NCBI RefSeq assembly: GCF_008728515.1
Contig: NC_044978.1
Coordinates: 9,802,452 to 9,866,451 of the forward strand
Reading direction: 5' to 3'
DNA from: Papio anubis
Taxonomy: Eukaryota > Chordata > Mammalia > Primates > Cercopithecidae
Length of the DNA stretch: 64,000 bases
Shown: positions 37,150-48,138 of the stretch, piece after piece
Layout of the letters: each line of letters starts with the position of its first letter
Numbering within the stretch: the stretch's first letter is position 1
Translations under genes and position numbers: made by a program
The notes under the pieces: model-generated
What the model was told of the DNA's origin: nothing
Databases searched by the model: none
The model's input: the letters and a program-made list of their open reading frames with translations, nothing else

Positions 37150-37190
37150 TAAATATATTATATGTGTGTGTATATATATGTGTGTGTGTT

Positions 37191-37221
<31 letters not shown>

Positions 37222-37226
37222 ATGCA
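37150..37226. repeat. (TA)n/(TG)n compound microsatellite
   Basis: Alternating TATATA and TGTGTG blocks ending in an 11-unit TG run. Confidence 0.95.
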
Positions 37227-37790
37227 CATGATTCCAGACTTACCTCTGAGATCACTTGTGAGACTTTACTGTCTTATTATAACCTCAGAACCAACTAAAA
37301 TTTGATTTTATAGCCAAATACTATTCTTTATTAAAATTCTTTATTAATTTTCTTCCCATCATGTCTATGTAGGAGTGAAACTTACATCCTGTTTTTATTG
37401 AGAAAGACTTAGAATTCTTGGCTGCCATTCCTTTTTTGAATAACCATTTATCAATCAGAAATTTATTTTTTGTGCAATAAAATATATATAGATATAAATA
37501 TATCCCATATTTTTTCCATTTTGTTTCCGCCACTAAATTTCTATAAACCACTGTCATCTGTCACTCATTATTTTGCTGTAATCTCTCACTCATTATTTTG
37601 CTGTAGCCCCCTGAGTTTCCCTATGTATTGTCCTGCTCTAAATTCTCTAAAAAAAAATCATTCTTTCTCTGTAGTATTTCTTTTTTGCAAAATTATTTAA
37701 GATAAAAATTTAAAAATGTGGAACATTCCCAGTCACATTCACCAGAATTTCAACTTTTAAATTTTTTACAATTTTTTTTTTTTAATCTAT
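37227..37790. other. Unassigned sequence with a small tandem duplication
   Basis: It contains an exact 20-bp direct repeat (37561-37580 and 37586-37605). Otherwise nothing is recognised. Confidence 0.45.
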
Positions 37791-37792
37791 CT

Positions 37793-37998
37793 TTGTCACT
37801 TACTAGCTTTGCAATTTTTGGCTCACCCAAGCTGTGTGACCTTGGCAGGTTATGTATCATTTCATGTTTTAGATGGTGGGAACTGTGCTAGCATTATAGA
37901 TGTGCTGTGATGATTAGCAAAGGTAACCATTTAAAGTATTCAAACAATTCCTGGTTCATATTAAGTAGTACTCAATAAATACTATTGATTATCATAAT
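37793..37998 (+). mobile_element. MIR SINE, sense
   Basis: 'gtcacttactagctttgcaa' (37794) plus 'agctgtgtgaccttggcagg' (37830) matches the MIR core. The end 'tagtactcaataaatactat' (37965) matches the MIR 3' end. Confidence 0.85.
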
Positions 37999-38008
37999 TA
38001 ACATTGTA

Positions 38009-38345
38009 CAGTTGCCCCAAGAACAACATGGATTTGAACTGTTCACGTCCCCTAACATGTGGTATTTTTCAATGAATCAATTGAAACAACTTTTAAAGAT
38101 TGTGACAATTTGCAAAACTGCACAGCATAGGAATATAAAAATAATTAAGAAAAAGTTTGGTATCCCATGAATATATGTAGATACTAGTCTTTTTATATGT
38201 TGATCAACTGTTTATGCTATCATTAAGGTGTCTGGACAAAAGTAGGCTAAAAACAGTTAAGTTTTGGGGAAGTCAAAGGTTAAGCATGTGTGTGGACCTT
38301 GTGAAGATGGGGAACCTAATCCTTGCATTGTTCAAGGGTCAAGTG
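38009..38345. mobile_element. Nonautonomous Tigger-group (TcMar) MER element
   Basis: The ends are inverted: left 'cagttgccccaagaacaac', right 'attgttcaagggtcaagtg'. TA precedes the left end; the right flank is CA, perhaps a mutated TA. The interior has 'gaatatatgtagatactagt' near 38168, typical of this group. Frames of 84-135 codons that start here and run on are chance. Confidence 0.75.
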
Positions 38346-38385
38346 CATTCACTTCTATCTTGTTTTTCATCTTTTGTGGTCAATC

Positions 38386-38400
38386 ACACACACACACACA
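38386..38400. repeat. Short (CA)n
   Basis: About seven CA units. Confidence 0.85.
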
Positions 38401-38446
38401 GAGCTCACAAACATATATGTATACGTGTATTATATTTGCATATTTA

Positions 38447-38769
38447 CAGTCAGTCCTCTACATCAGAGGATTTCACATCAGAGGATTCAACCAACTCTGG
38501 GTCAAAAATATTTTTTAAAAAGATTGTATCTGTACTGAACATGTCCAGACTGTTTTTCTTGTCATTATTCCCTAAACAGTATAGATTGGCAACTAATAAC
38601 ATAGCATTTATGTTGTATTAGATGTTATAAGTAATGTAGACAATTTGAAGTAGAGCAGGATGTGCATACATTACATGCAGATACTAGGCTTTTTTATATC
38701 ACGAACTCGAGCATCCACAGATTTTGGCATCCATGGGAGGTCCTAGAACCAAACACTAAGGAGTGGCTG
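38447..38769 (+). mobile_element. MER2 (TcMar-Tigger)
   Basis: It begins with 'cagtcagtcctctacatcag' and ends with 'aaggagtggctg', flanked by TA on both sides (38445-38446; 38770-38771). The interior 'tgtactgaacatgtccagac' and 'ttcttgtcattattccctaa' match MER2, and its 323-bp length is near the consensus. Confidence 0.9.
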
Positions 38770-39079
38770 TATATAGAGATATGATAGTCATACAAATTTT
38801 GCACATTTTCAATAACAATATTATAAACATTTATATACTTACCTCAAACTCATAAAGTATAATATTATCTGTATCTTTGAAAGGCCCACTCTTCTTACCA
38901 TGACTGCGTTTCTCACTTTGTCTCAAAATAACACTAAGGTTACATATAGATCCCCTCCTATGTTTTTCATTCTTCATTTGCATCTTATAACAGAGTTGCT
39001 TAACTTGCACGAGAAACGTAAGCTCCCTGGATTATTGTAAAGTGGTCACTGTGAAGCAGCTGCCTCCGTGAGAACTTGC

Positions 39080-39290
39080 CCCCGAGCTCCCTTGTATTTA
39101 GGTGCGGCGACATGAAAAGTTCTAGCTTAACTGGAAAATGAATGGAAGTGATATGTCGCACTTTGGGACCAGATGTGGGCGTGTTCTTCCTTGCTCTTTT
39201 TCCCTTCAGCTAGATGGATGAGGAAGTGTGTGACTGTGGAGGTAATGGAGTCTCTAAATGGAAGGAGCTCCACGTGTTTTAGAGAGTTTC
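39080..39290 (+). mobile_element. Possible MLT1/MaLR LTR fragment
   Basis: 'aaaatgaatggaagtgatat' (39136) followed by 'cttccttgctctttttccct' (39187) loosely follows MLT1 LTR order. Diverged, and the ends are not seen. Confidence 0.35.
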
Positions 39291-39389
39291 ATGAGAAAAA
39301 TAAATAAATTCTAAAATTTGGACTTTTGAGTATTGAAAACGGCTAAAAATACACAAACAATATAGACTTATATCCCTAAAAAAGTGTTT

Positions 39390-40654
39390 ATTTTAAACAT
39401 TTTGCCTGTTTTTGCACTTTACAAAAACAGTTGCAATATGTATCATTCTGTGATTTGCTTTTATTATTCAAAACTATTATTATTTCTCCTGGAAGTTTTC
39501 CATGCAAACATCTATAGTTTAGTCACTTCTATTCCCCTATGATATTTTATTATATAAATGTATTAAATTATATTCATTCACTTATCCTTTGATTCAACTA
39601 GAAAGAATTGGAATCTTTATAATATTTGATGGTATAGCTCACCCATATTGTTTGATGAAATTTTATAACTCTGTTCCAAAAGGCCTTTTACATCATTTAA
39701 CATAGTTCAGAATTTGATTTGCTCTTGTAAAAAATATTGATGTTGACACGATATGGAAACCTCCTTGGAAATAATTAGAAAAAAAAGAAATAATTATTGC
39801 CATGTATATTTTTTGGTTAATCAGCCATTATAAACTTTTTTATTAACCCTAATAATTTATTTATAAATTTGTTGCATTTGCTACGGACATAACAATCCAA
39901 TTGCAAATAACTAGAATTTTGTTTTATGCATATAATTCATTTCTTAGTAAACTGCCTAGAACTCCTAAGGAAAAAAAGAAAGATAAAGAGAAGTGTAAAT
40001 AGTTTGCATTTGTATATGATCCTAATCTTAAATATGACAAGATACAAATGTAAACTATTTAGACTTCTGTTTATCTTTCTTTCCCCCTTTAGAAGTTCTA
40101 GGGGAATAGATCACATAAAATCTGCTGCTTGAATGTGTGGTGGAACTTGCCCTTAAAATTATTCAGCCTGTCATCTTCTTTGTGAAAAGATTTTGACTAT
40201 AGGTGCAATTTCATTAATGATTACAAGATTATTATTCTTTACTATTTCATTTTGAATCAGGTTAGATAAGTAATATATTTTTTCCATCTTAGCTTTAAAT
40301 TTTTTTTTTTCACAAATTAGAAGTAAAAGTCTCCTATATTACATAAAATATATTTCTTGTTCCTTATCTATTTTTTCTTACTCTTGGGTTTTTACACTTG
40401 GATATTTCTAGTATTGTTTTAGTCTTTACCAAAAAAAAAAAACAAACTGTATTTTTATTCTCTAATTGCCAGTTATTATTATTTAAATTTCTTTCGTTGT
40501 TTTCTGCTGTCTACTTTTATATTAAAATGGATGCTAAGTTCATTAATTGTGAATTTTTTCTTCATTTCTTTTGTAGGTTTATTGAATTTTCTCTTCTATG
40601 TTCTGCTTGAGATTTTTCTTAAAAATTTTGTGTAAGTCCACTATACTGCAGCCA
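39390..40654 (-). mobile_element. Old L1 (L1M group), antisense, decayed
   Basis: 'tattattcaaaactattatt' and 'tctcctggaagttttccatg' near 39480 match the reverse strand of L1M 3' sequence. The rest is T-rich and consistent with antisense L1, but individual segments are poorly matched. Confidence 0.5.
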
Positions 40655-40975
40655 TTGAAATTTTTATTTTCTTGTTGAGGCATAACTTTATAAAGCAAAG
40701 TGCATGATGCGAAGTGCACAGCTTGATGAATATTTTTAAATGTTACAGCTACATAACTGCAGCACAGATCAAGGTATAACACACCTCCAGTACCCCCATT
40801 GGCTTCCTTAAATCCTCTCAGAGTTAAGGTGCACTGTCCAAAGGACGCTACTATTTGTTTTGGAAATCGGTTTCCAAAGAATTATGTAACATACATTCTT
40901 TTTGTCGAGCTTATTTCACTACACATTTTTACGTTGCTCTAGATCCTTATAATCACTAGCTATTGTCCTTATCAA
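40655..40975 (-). mobile_element. L1M 3' end, antisense
   Basis: 'ttcttgttgaggcataactt' (40670), 'gcacagcttgatgaatattt' (40717) and 'cagcacagatcaaggtataa' (40761) match the reverse strand of an L1M 3' UTR. Confidence 0.65.
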
Positions 40976-41277
40976 AACAATCTGATAGTCCAGTGAAATA
41001 GTCTGTAAGTTTTGATTGGTAGAAGATTCCTTATTGCTTAATTTGAACTATTGTTCAAATCGTAATTTTATTTTGATCATTAACTATAAGTGTGCTTTAC
41101 ATTTCAACCATATATGAATGCTCTAGATATGTGTTTGTTACTGACTGTTTTCTGTAGGATTCCAGTAATTAGAAGTGCACATATGTTCCTGGCTTTTTGA
41201 ATATTTTTACCTTACAGTAGTAATCCATATAAAACTAACACTTATGCTTTATTTCTAATTTGTTTGATATTAATAAT

Positions 41278-41488
41278 TGAATATCAGCATTAATTTAATT
41301 AATACTTAGTGTAATATTATAAACAATTTTTGAATAGCAGCATTAATTCTTGCCTAGTGCAATATTATATGGAATTTTTGAAGAGCAGCATTAATTTAAC
41401 ACTTACCTAGTGTAATATTATATACAATTTTTGAATAGCAGTATTAATTTAATTAATACTTACCTAGTATAATATTATATACAATTTA
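41278..41488. repeat. AT-rich tandem repeat, four ~53-bp copies
   Basis: Copies at 41278-41330, 41331-41378, 41379-41431 and 41432-41488 share 'gaatagcagcattaatt', a variable AT linker, then '(c)ctagtgtaatattatata' and 'caattttt'. Copy lengths are 53, 48, 53 and 57 bp because the linker varies. Confidence 0.9.
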
Positions 41489-41739
41489 TTTAACATATTT
41501 GGTTTTATATTTAAGGCACTTCTCTTGAATTCAGTATTTTGATTTATTTCTAGTATCTTATTTTGTGTTTTTCTTTTCTCCTTATTTTCTGTTTCTTGTG
41601 TGTCTAATTTGGGAGCTTATTATTATTTCTCAATTCTTTTCACCCAATTTTTGAAACTCATTATCGCCGTTCATTTTGTTGACAATTTTAAGTGGGGGAA
41701 ATCTCTGTTTTTGTTTTTCAGATAATGTCTTTATTCTGT

Positions 41740-42640
41740 GCTTGTTTTGCCTTGTTCTGTTCTTGTTCTTGAGAGATGGTTTCACTGATTACAACAATCT
41801 AGGTTGAAATGTGTTTTCTTTCAGTACATTAAAGATATAACAATTTCGTTCACTTCTGGTCTTGTCCTTGAAAAGTCAGCCCTTAAGTTAATTAAAGTTC
41901 CTTTGCATACAATCTTCTCTCATCTCAGCTGCTTCTAAGACTTTCTCTCTATCTTTGGTTTATTGCAATTTTACCCTGCTATGCCTAATAGGAGAATTTC
42001 TCTTCCTTCCTTCCTTCCTTCTTTCCTTCCTTCCTTCCTTCCTTCCTTATTTCCTTCCTTCCTTCCTCCCTCTTTCTCTCTCTCTCTTTTCTTTCTCTTT
42101 TTTTGTTTTCCCTTCCTTCCTTCCTCTCTTTTTTTAATCATTACTTTGATTAAGTTATATTACTAGTTCTATTTCTTCTAATATTTTATTTTAAACTCAA
42201 ATTATTTGTGTGTTATATATGCTCACTTCTAATCATTCACCTTTTTCATATTTTCAAGTCTCCATGTATTTGTTATTCATAATAATAATACATATTTCAT
42301 GTTCTAATAATAGTATCCGAATGTTCTAATATTATTATATTCTATTGTCTGATTTATTTTAACATCTGAAGTAATTGTCTTCAGTAGTCATTTTTTGTGT
42401 GTGGTTTCTACAGCTTCTCATTCATAGTACTTTCATTTCTTGTGGAATTTGTTATTTTCAACTGTGAATAGTTATTACCTGGAAATTTTTTCTTATCGTA
42501 GTATTGAAGTCTGATTGACATTGAATTGTTTGAATTTTTTTCTTTTGTCACTTTCCCTGGGGGTGGACGTATTACCCTAATGGCACTTAAATGAAAATAT
42601 TTTATATAGGTACACAAAATAAGGCTTCAAATTCTTGTGA
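41740..42640 (-). mobile_element. Old L1 5' region/ORF1, antisense, with a microsatellite
   Basis: 'ctcagctgcttctaagactt' (41925), 'gtttattgcaattttaccct' (41958) and the block around 42440-42480 match the reverse strand of L1M 5'/ORF1 sequence. It is interrupted by the CCTT tract. Confidence 0.55.
42001..42132. repeat. (CCTT)n microsatellite with CT-rich flank
   Basis: About 65 bp of CCTT units with a few interruptions, then CT/T-rich sequence and another CCTT block. Pure pyrimidine on the + strand. Ser/Phe/Leu/Pro-rich frames across it are artefacts. Confidence 0.97.
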
Positions 42641-42814
42641 GGGTTGCCTTGTGAACATAAATTCTTAAAGGAGACATTATTATCTCTTTGTATAGCATCA
42701 ATATTCAGGCACAATATTTTCAGAAGGCTTCTAAGAAATGGTATTTGATTTTAAAAGATACATAAAAACTTTATCAAGCAAAAAAAGAAAAAAAAAAAGG
42801 AATCTTAACAGTCA

Positions 42815-43181
42815 TGTATTAGTCCATTCTCACACTACTGTGAAGAAATACCCAAGACTGGGTACTTTATAAAGAAAGATATTTAATTGACTCTTAGTTC
42901 TGCATGGCTGGGGAGGCCTCAGGAAACTTACAATCATGGTGGCAGGCAAAGGAGAAGCAAGCACCTTCTTCTCAGGGCGATAGGACACAGTGAGTGTAAG
43001 CGGGGGAAATGCCAGATGATTATAAAACCATCAGATCTTGTGAGACTCACTCACTATCACGAGAACAGCATGGGGGAAACCACTCCCATGATTCAATTAC
43101 CTCCTACCCTTGACACATGGGGATCATGGAGATTACAATTCAAAATGAGATTCTGGGTAGGGACACAGCCAAAACATATCA
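42815..43181 (-). mobile_element. Solo MaLR LTR (MST type), antisense
   Basis: A complete 367-bp LTR from TGTATTAG to CATATCA, with 'gaggcctcaggaaacttaca' (42913) and 'actatcacgagaacagcatg' (43052). Possible 5-bp target-site duplication with one mismatch (AGTCA left, ATTCA right). No internal region adjoins it. Confidence 0.88.
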
Positions 43182-44070
43182 ATTCATTATATATGAAAAG
43201 TAAATTATAAGTTATATTCCATAACCTTAATAAATACAGAAGCATTCACACTTATAGTAGCAAGAAAATGGAAATCAATTCATCTTTAATAGTTTTGTAA
43301 TGTAGACCAAATTGTAGACAAATTGTAAAAAGGAGTTTTAGTGTTTACTTATTACATTTTGCCTGAGATTATTTCTATTTCTTCCATAAAACAAAACTGT
43401 CAATTAGTCAGCAGACTTCAATTAGATAGCAGACCCCAGCTTCAAGAGATAAAAGTTGTCTATAAAACTGAGACTTTACAGAGTTTGGCATGTGAAAGAA
43501 AACGGTCAGCCTGTAGAAAATTTAGTCTTTGCTAATCCCAGACACTAGAACTTCATTTGCTCTAAATTTACAGAATCTCTTACATTTTCTTTCTTATTTC
43601 CCTTTGAACCCTTCTTTTTTAAACATTGAGTTAGGGACTTCATTTTTTTTTTTTTGGGGGGGGGGATCCTTCATCAGGATTGGAAGAAGTCTGCCTGCGT
43701 CACTGAAAATGATAACAGTGAGCATCCATGAGGGGCTGATCCCAAGCAAGCTGGCAGCAACCTGTTCCATCAATTGGAAAACATAATGGAACATCAATGA
43801 GGCCACTTCCAGCAGCTTGACAGGCTGTCTCTTTGCTTTTACTGCTCTGTTTCTTGCCTGGTGCCACTCTATTATGATCTGGGATGTTCAGCCTTTTATA
43901 TTTTTCCAAAGAAATTATCTCTTTTCAGTTGACAGACCAAGTTGTGGGGAGTTCAGTATGTGTAATCTGGCAATTCATAAAGACTTTCCTTAAGGAATGT
44001 GGATTTAAATCGTTTTGAGGAAATGATTTATCAGATCCTCAACTTTCATGTATACTGTTTTCTCAGATTC
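43182..44070. other. Unassigned sequence with a poly(T)/poly(G) run
   Basis: It contains T13 followed directly by G10 (43643-43665). The rest is not recognised; overlapping 64-85-codon frames have no identifiable domain. Confidence 0.4.
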
Positions 44071-44073
44071 ATT

Positions 44074-44376
44074 GCTTTATTTATTTATTTTTTATCTACA
44101 AGGCCTTGCTCTGTTGCCCAGGCTGGGGTAAGGTAGTATGACCACAGCTCACTGCGGCCTCCCGCTCCTGGGCTCAAGCAATTCTCCCACCTCAGCCTGC
44201 TGAGTAGTTGGTTTTACAGGCATGCGCCACCACTCTCAGCTAAGTTTTAAAGTTTCTGTAGGGACAAGGTCTCACTGCATTGCCCAGGCTGGTCTCAAAC
44301 TCCTGGGCTCACACAGTCCTCCTACCTCAGCTTCCCAAAGTGCTGAGGTTACAGGCATGAGCCACTGAACCTGGCC
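44074..44376 (-). mobile_element. AluJ, antisense
   Basis: A full dimeric Alu in reverse orientation with a (TTTA)-type tail and many substitutions typical of old Alus ('actcctgggctcacacagtc'). Confidence 0.9.
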
Positions 44377-44399
44377 TACAAAGTTAATTCTGTTTTGAA

Positions 44400-44780
44400 G
44401 ATTAACCTGTAATAATATATAGACATATGCACAGTCTTTTTTGCAGCACTAATTGTCATAGCAAAACAGGAATCAACAGATTGTCCAGCATTAAAAGTCT
44501 GATTAAATAAACCATGGAAGTCTGTAGAAAACCAAATAGTGTGCTTTGAAGTTCTAAACATCAGTGTGAAATACCTCTGGAATGATGGCAAGAAGATAAG
44601 TTAAAACATGCACAATGGACAAAATGGCATCTCATATGCGACCATTCCTGCATATGGAGAAAGGAGGAAACTAGATAAAGGGCACAAAATGTGATTTATG
44701 TTTCAGAATTTATTTGTTTTTAGATTTGTTTTAGAAATCATAATAACATTTTATAAAATTATAACACAACATTTTTTTTT
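44400..44780 (+). mobile_element. Probable L1M 3' fragment, sense
   Basis: 'gcagcactaattgtcatagc' (44443), 'caacagattgtccagcatta' (44473) and 'aataaaccatggaagtctgt' resemble the old-L1 3' region. Strongly diverged. Confidence 0.4.
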
Positions 44781-45061
44781 TCAAAAGCAATCTCTGTGAA
44801 TTAAAAGCAAATGCAACTAAGGAACCAACTACATATGAAGCTAGTGGCATAATCATACAGAAATGAACTATTTCAGATCACTTAAATAACCATGACATGA
44901 TATCCACAGAGATTATACACTGAAAAGCAAAATACTAAAAATGCAAATTAAAAAATTAATCTCAACACAGGTTAGTAATCATAATGTCACTGAAAATGTT
45001 GATATTTTGAAGCCAGCTAGACAAACTTCACCAAGAATACACCTAAATTCAAACAAAACAA
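44781..45061. other. Unassigned A-rich sequence
   Basis: Probably further decayed L1, but not matched. Confidence 0.3.
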
Positions 45062-45895
45062 GGCTTATTAAATTGCTGCAGTATCCTGGCAAGGATGTGA
45101 AGGAAAGGGAAACTTTGTACACTGTTGGTGGGAGTGTAAATTAGTAAAACCACTGCGGAGAATAGTATGGAGGTTCCTTAAAACACTAAAAATAGAGCTA
45201 CCCACTGTTAGTTATATACCCCAAAGAAAGGAAATTGGTATATCAAACAGTTATCTGTCCTCCCATGCTTGCTGCAGTACTGTTCACAGTAGCTAAGATT
45301 TGGAAGCAACATAGGTATCCATCAACAGATGAACAGCTGAAGACAATGGGCTACACATAAACAATGGCGTACTATTGAGCCATAAAAAAGAATGAGATCC
45401 TGTCATTACCAGCGACATAGAATGAACTGGAGATCATTAAGTGAAACATGCCAGGCACAGAAAGACAAACATTACATTCTCTCACTTACATGTGGGAGCT
45501 AAAAATCAAGACAATTGAAGGCATGGACATAGAGCGTAGAAAGATGATTATCAGAGGCTGGGAAGGGCAGTGGGGCAGGAGATATTTGAGGTAGAAATGA
45601 GGTTGATTAATGGATAAAAAGTAATTAGAAAGAATAAATAGGACCTTTTATTTGATAGCACAACAGGTGACTCTAGCAATAATAACTTAATTGTATATTT
45701 TTCAGTGACTAAATGAGTATAATTGGATTGATGTAACACAAAGGATAAATGCTTGAGGGGATGATAACCTGTTCTCTATGATGTGATTGTTATTCTGCAT
45801 CGCATACCTGTGTCAAAACATCTCATGCGCCCCATAAATATATACACCTACTATGTCCCCACAAAATTTAAAAGCAACCAACCAAATAAATAAAT
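45062..45895 (+). mobile_element. L1 3' end (L1PB/L1MA type), sense
   Basis: 'cactgttggtgggagtgtaa' (45120), 'aaactaaaaatagagctacc'-like block at 45184, 'gatttggaagcaacataggt' (45298), 'ggataaatgcttgaggggat' (45743) and a tail with 'ataaatatatacacctacta'. It is 5'-truncated. Confidence 0.9.
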
Positions 45896-46639
45896 ACATT
45901 TCTACAGCAAGGAAGAACAGTAGAGGACCATGGAGCATCTCAGTAAGAGAGTTGGGAAGTGTTTATTATGTGACTGGGGCTTTTATTAAAAATTTTGGGA
46001 TGGAGTCCAAGAAAATAAATCAGGTGCTATCACATTGGGACAATTCAGTGATTGATTGTCTTAATATATTTTATTAAAAACTGGAGAAATATAGCTGAGC
46101 TAGGCTTATCATTGTTACTAAAACTATAGTAACTCATATGAGCTGAAAGAGGAGAAGATTAGGTTGTCAAATTGGTTGTATAGGGATCAGTTTAGATGTG
46201 ATTACAGAGTGATCTTGTTTCCATGTTGTTCTTCCGTAGTCAGGGAGTGACCCTGTCTGATTTTTGTTAACGTCCTCTGGAAATTGCTTCTGCTCAAAAA
46301 GAAACATCACAGTCTACCCCTTAGTTGCCATCTGCCATCTGTTAGTTCTCCATCTCGCATTATTCCTGCCTTAAGCAAAGATATATGAAGCAAGGCCAGA
46401 GGACAATAATCTGTATTGTATGTAGTGTTCAAATCTGCAATGTTCCCCAAATGTTATGGTTTACAGTTTGTTCAGGGAACCTCTGCAGTTGGGACAATTA
46501 CATCTTATGATGTCTTCTGCTGCAGGATTATGTTTTGAATAGTGTCCCATGACAGCATCACAAAAGTGCTGGAAAACAATGCTCCATGGGACGCTTGCAT
46601 TTCTGCATGCACTCAAGAAGAGGCATGGACAACTTTTGC
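45896..46639. other. Unassigned sequence
   Basis: No recognised repeat; a 74-codon frame overlaps the L1 tail and is not considered coding. Confidence 0.35.
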
Positions 46640-47036
46640 CATTTTGTACATCTTGCACTTTTATTTTAAAGTATACTTTTCTAGCAAACTGCCTGGATAT
46701 ATAAACATATTATCCACCTTCATAGCAGAATGAGGATTTGTTTTTTCTACACAGTAGAAGAAAGATAATGTCTTCTTCTGAAGCAGAGTTTGGAAAGGTT
46801 TACTTGCAGCCTCTATAAAAGTTTGGTGCTTCCTCAACTCAAGATTTTTCAGCTGTGATGGAAACCAAAAGCCTGTGTAGCATCCATGTGGGTTTACCTC
46901 TGTAGTTTGAGATGCAAAGAGAACTGATGTGGATATGAAACTTTTCCTATGTGTTGTGCTATGAGTAAAGAGCTCTTCATTTTTGACTAAGAAGTCTCCT
47001 GTGTTCTGCCAGTATCCACAAAACTGTTATCCACCA
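46640..47036 (+). mobile_element. Possible old ERV LTR with TATA box
   Basis: TATAAAA at 46814-46820 is followed ~150 bp later by 'gagtaaagagctcttcattt' and a GT-rich 'tgtgttctgccagtatcc'. This U3-R-U5-like order is typical of some ERVL/ERV1 LTRs. Neither terminus is certain and the family is not named. Confidence 0.4.
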
Positions 47037-47039
47037 AAA

Positions 47040-47065
47040 AAGTTAGCAAGCTAGCTTGCTAACTT
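47040..47065. repeat. Perfect 26-bp palindrome
   Basis: The segment equals its own reverse complement: half-site 'aagttagcaagct' followed by 'agcttgctaactt'. There is no spacer, so it could extrude as a cruciform. Confidence 0.97.
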
Positions 47066-47597
47066 GAGGTAGGGGTAAATCTGAGATTCTTCACAGTCGT
47101 TGAAAACTACTAGCCTTTAAGATTCTTGAAAAAAATGCACAAATCAATACAAGCAAATATAAGATGGTTATTGAGATCCACAGTAGACTGTAAATAAGGG
47201 CCTGAAAGCCAAGTCATGAAAACGTAAACACACCCCACATTTATATGGGTCAGTTGTAGAGAGACAGGTGAACTTTTCCTTTCATCTCATCATGGATATT
47301 TTAACAAAATATTATTATCTGTAATCCTTATCTCTCTTCGTCTATCAGTGTATCTGTCTTATTACCTATCTTTCTATCTATAATCATGTATGAAAGCACA
47401 TAGGCAAATACATTTTAACTACTTGATGCAGAAATGTTGTCTACCAGAGAAGTAGTACCTCAGTGTGTTAGTGGACCTCAGATGGTATTGGGAGCATGAT
47501 TGTATTTGTCATTAACAGTAGTGAGGTAAGTATTGGTCTCTTAAAACAGGTAGATTTTATGAGTGAAGGTGATTAGTTACTGAAAAGAATTCTTATC
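47066..47597. other. Unassigned sequence
   Basis: AT-rich with no recognised repeat; short TATC-like patches at 47333-47385. Confidence 0.35.
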
Positions 47598-48138
47598 ATT
47601 CAACCCAGCAATCCCATTACTGGGTATATACCCAAAGGAATATATATCCTTCTTTTACAAAGACACATGCATGCCAATGTTCATTGCAGCACTATTCACA
47701 ATAGCAAAGACAAAGAATCAATAAATGCCCATCAATGGTCTGGATAAAGAAAACGTGGTACATATACACCATGGAATACTATGTAGCTCTAAAAAAGAAT
47801 GACATTGTGTCCTTTACAGGAACATGGATGGAGCTGGAGGCCAGTATTCATAGCAAACTAACACAAGAACAGAAAATCAAATACCACATCCTCTCACTTG
47901 TAAGTGGGAGTTAAATGATGAGAAGATATGGACACACAGAGGGGAATAACAGACACTGGAGCCTATGACAGGGTGAAGGGTGGGAGGAGGGAGAGGATCA
48001 GGAAGAATAACTAACGTATACTAGGCTCAACACCTAGGTGACAAAATAATTTGCACAACATACCCTTGTGACATGAGTTTACCTATATAGCAAACTTGCA
48101 TATGTACCCCTGAATCTAAAATAAAAGTTTTAAAAAAG
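47598..48138 (+). mobile_element. Primate L1 3' end (L1PA/L1PB), sense, 5'-truncated
   Basis: 'cccagcaatcccattactgg' (47603), 'tgccaatgttcattgcagca' (47673), 'gaacatggatggagctggag' (47820) and 'gggtgggaggagggagagga' (47979). The 3' tail is A-rich. Confidence 0.93.

Noticed and set aside
38214..38621. 135-codon + strand open frame
   Set aside because: It runs across the end of a Tigger-group MER element, a CA repeat and part of MER2, so it cannot be a real gene.
41278..41488. Regularly spaced repeats that might suggest a CRISPR-like array
   Set aside because: Units are directly tandem with no unique spacers, and the surroundings are primate retroelements.
41955..42166. Open frames rich in Phe, Leu, Pro and Ser
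   Set aside because: They are translations of the CCTT microsatellite.
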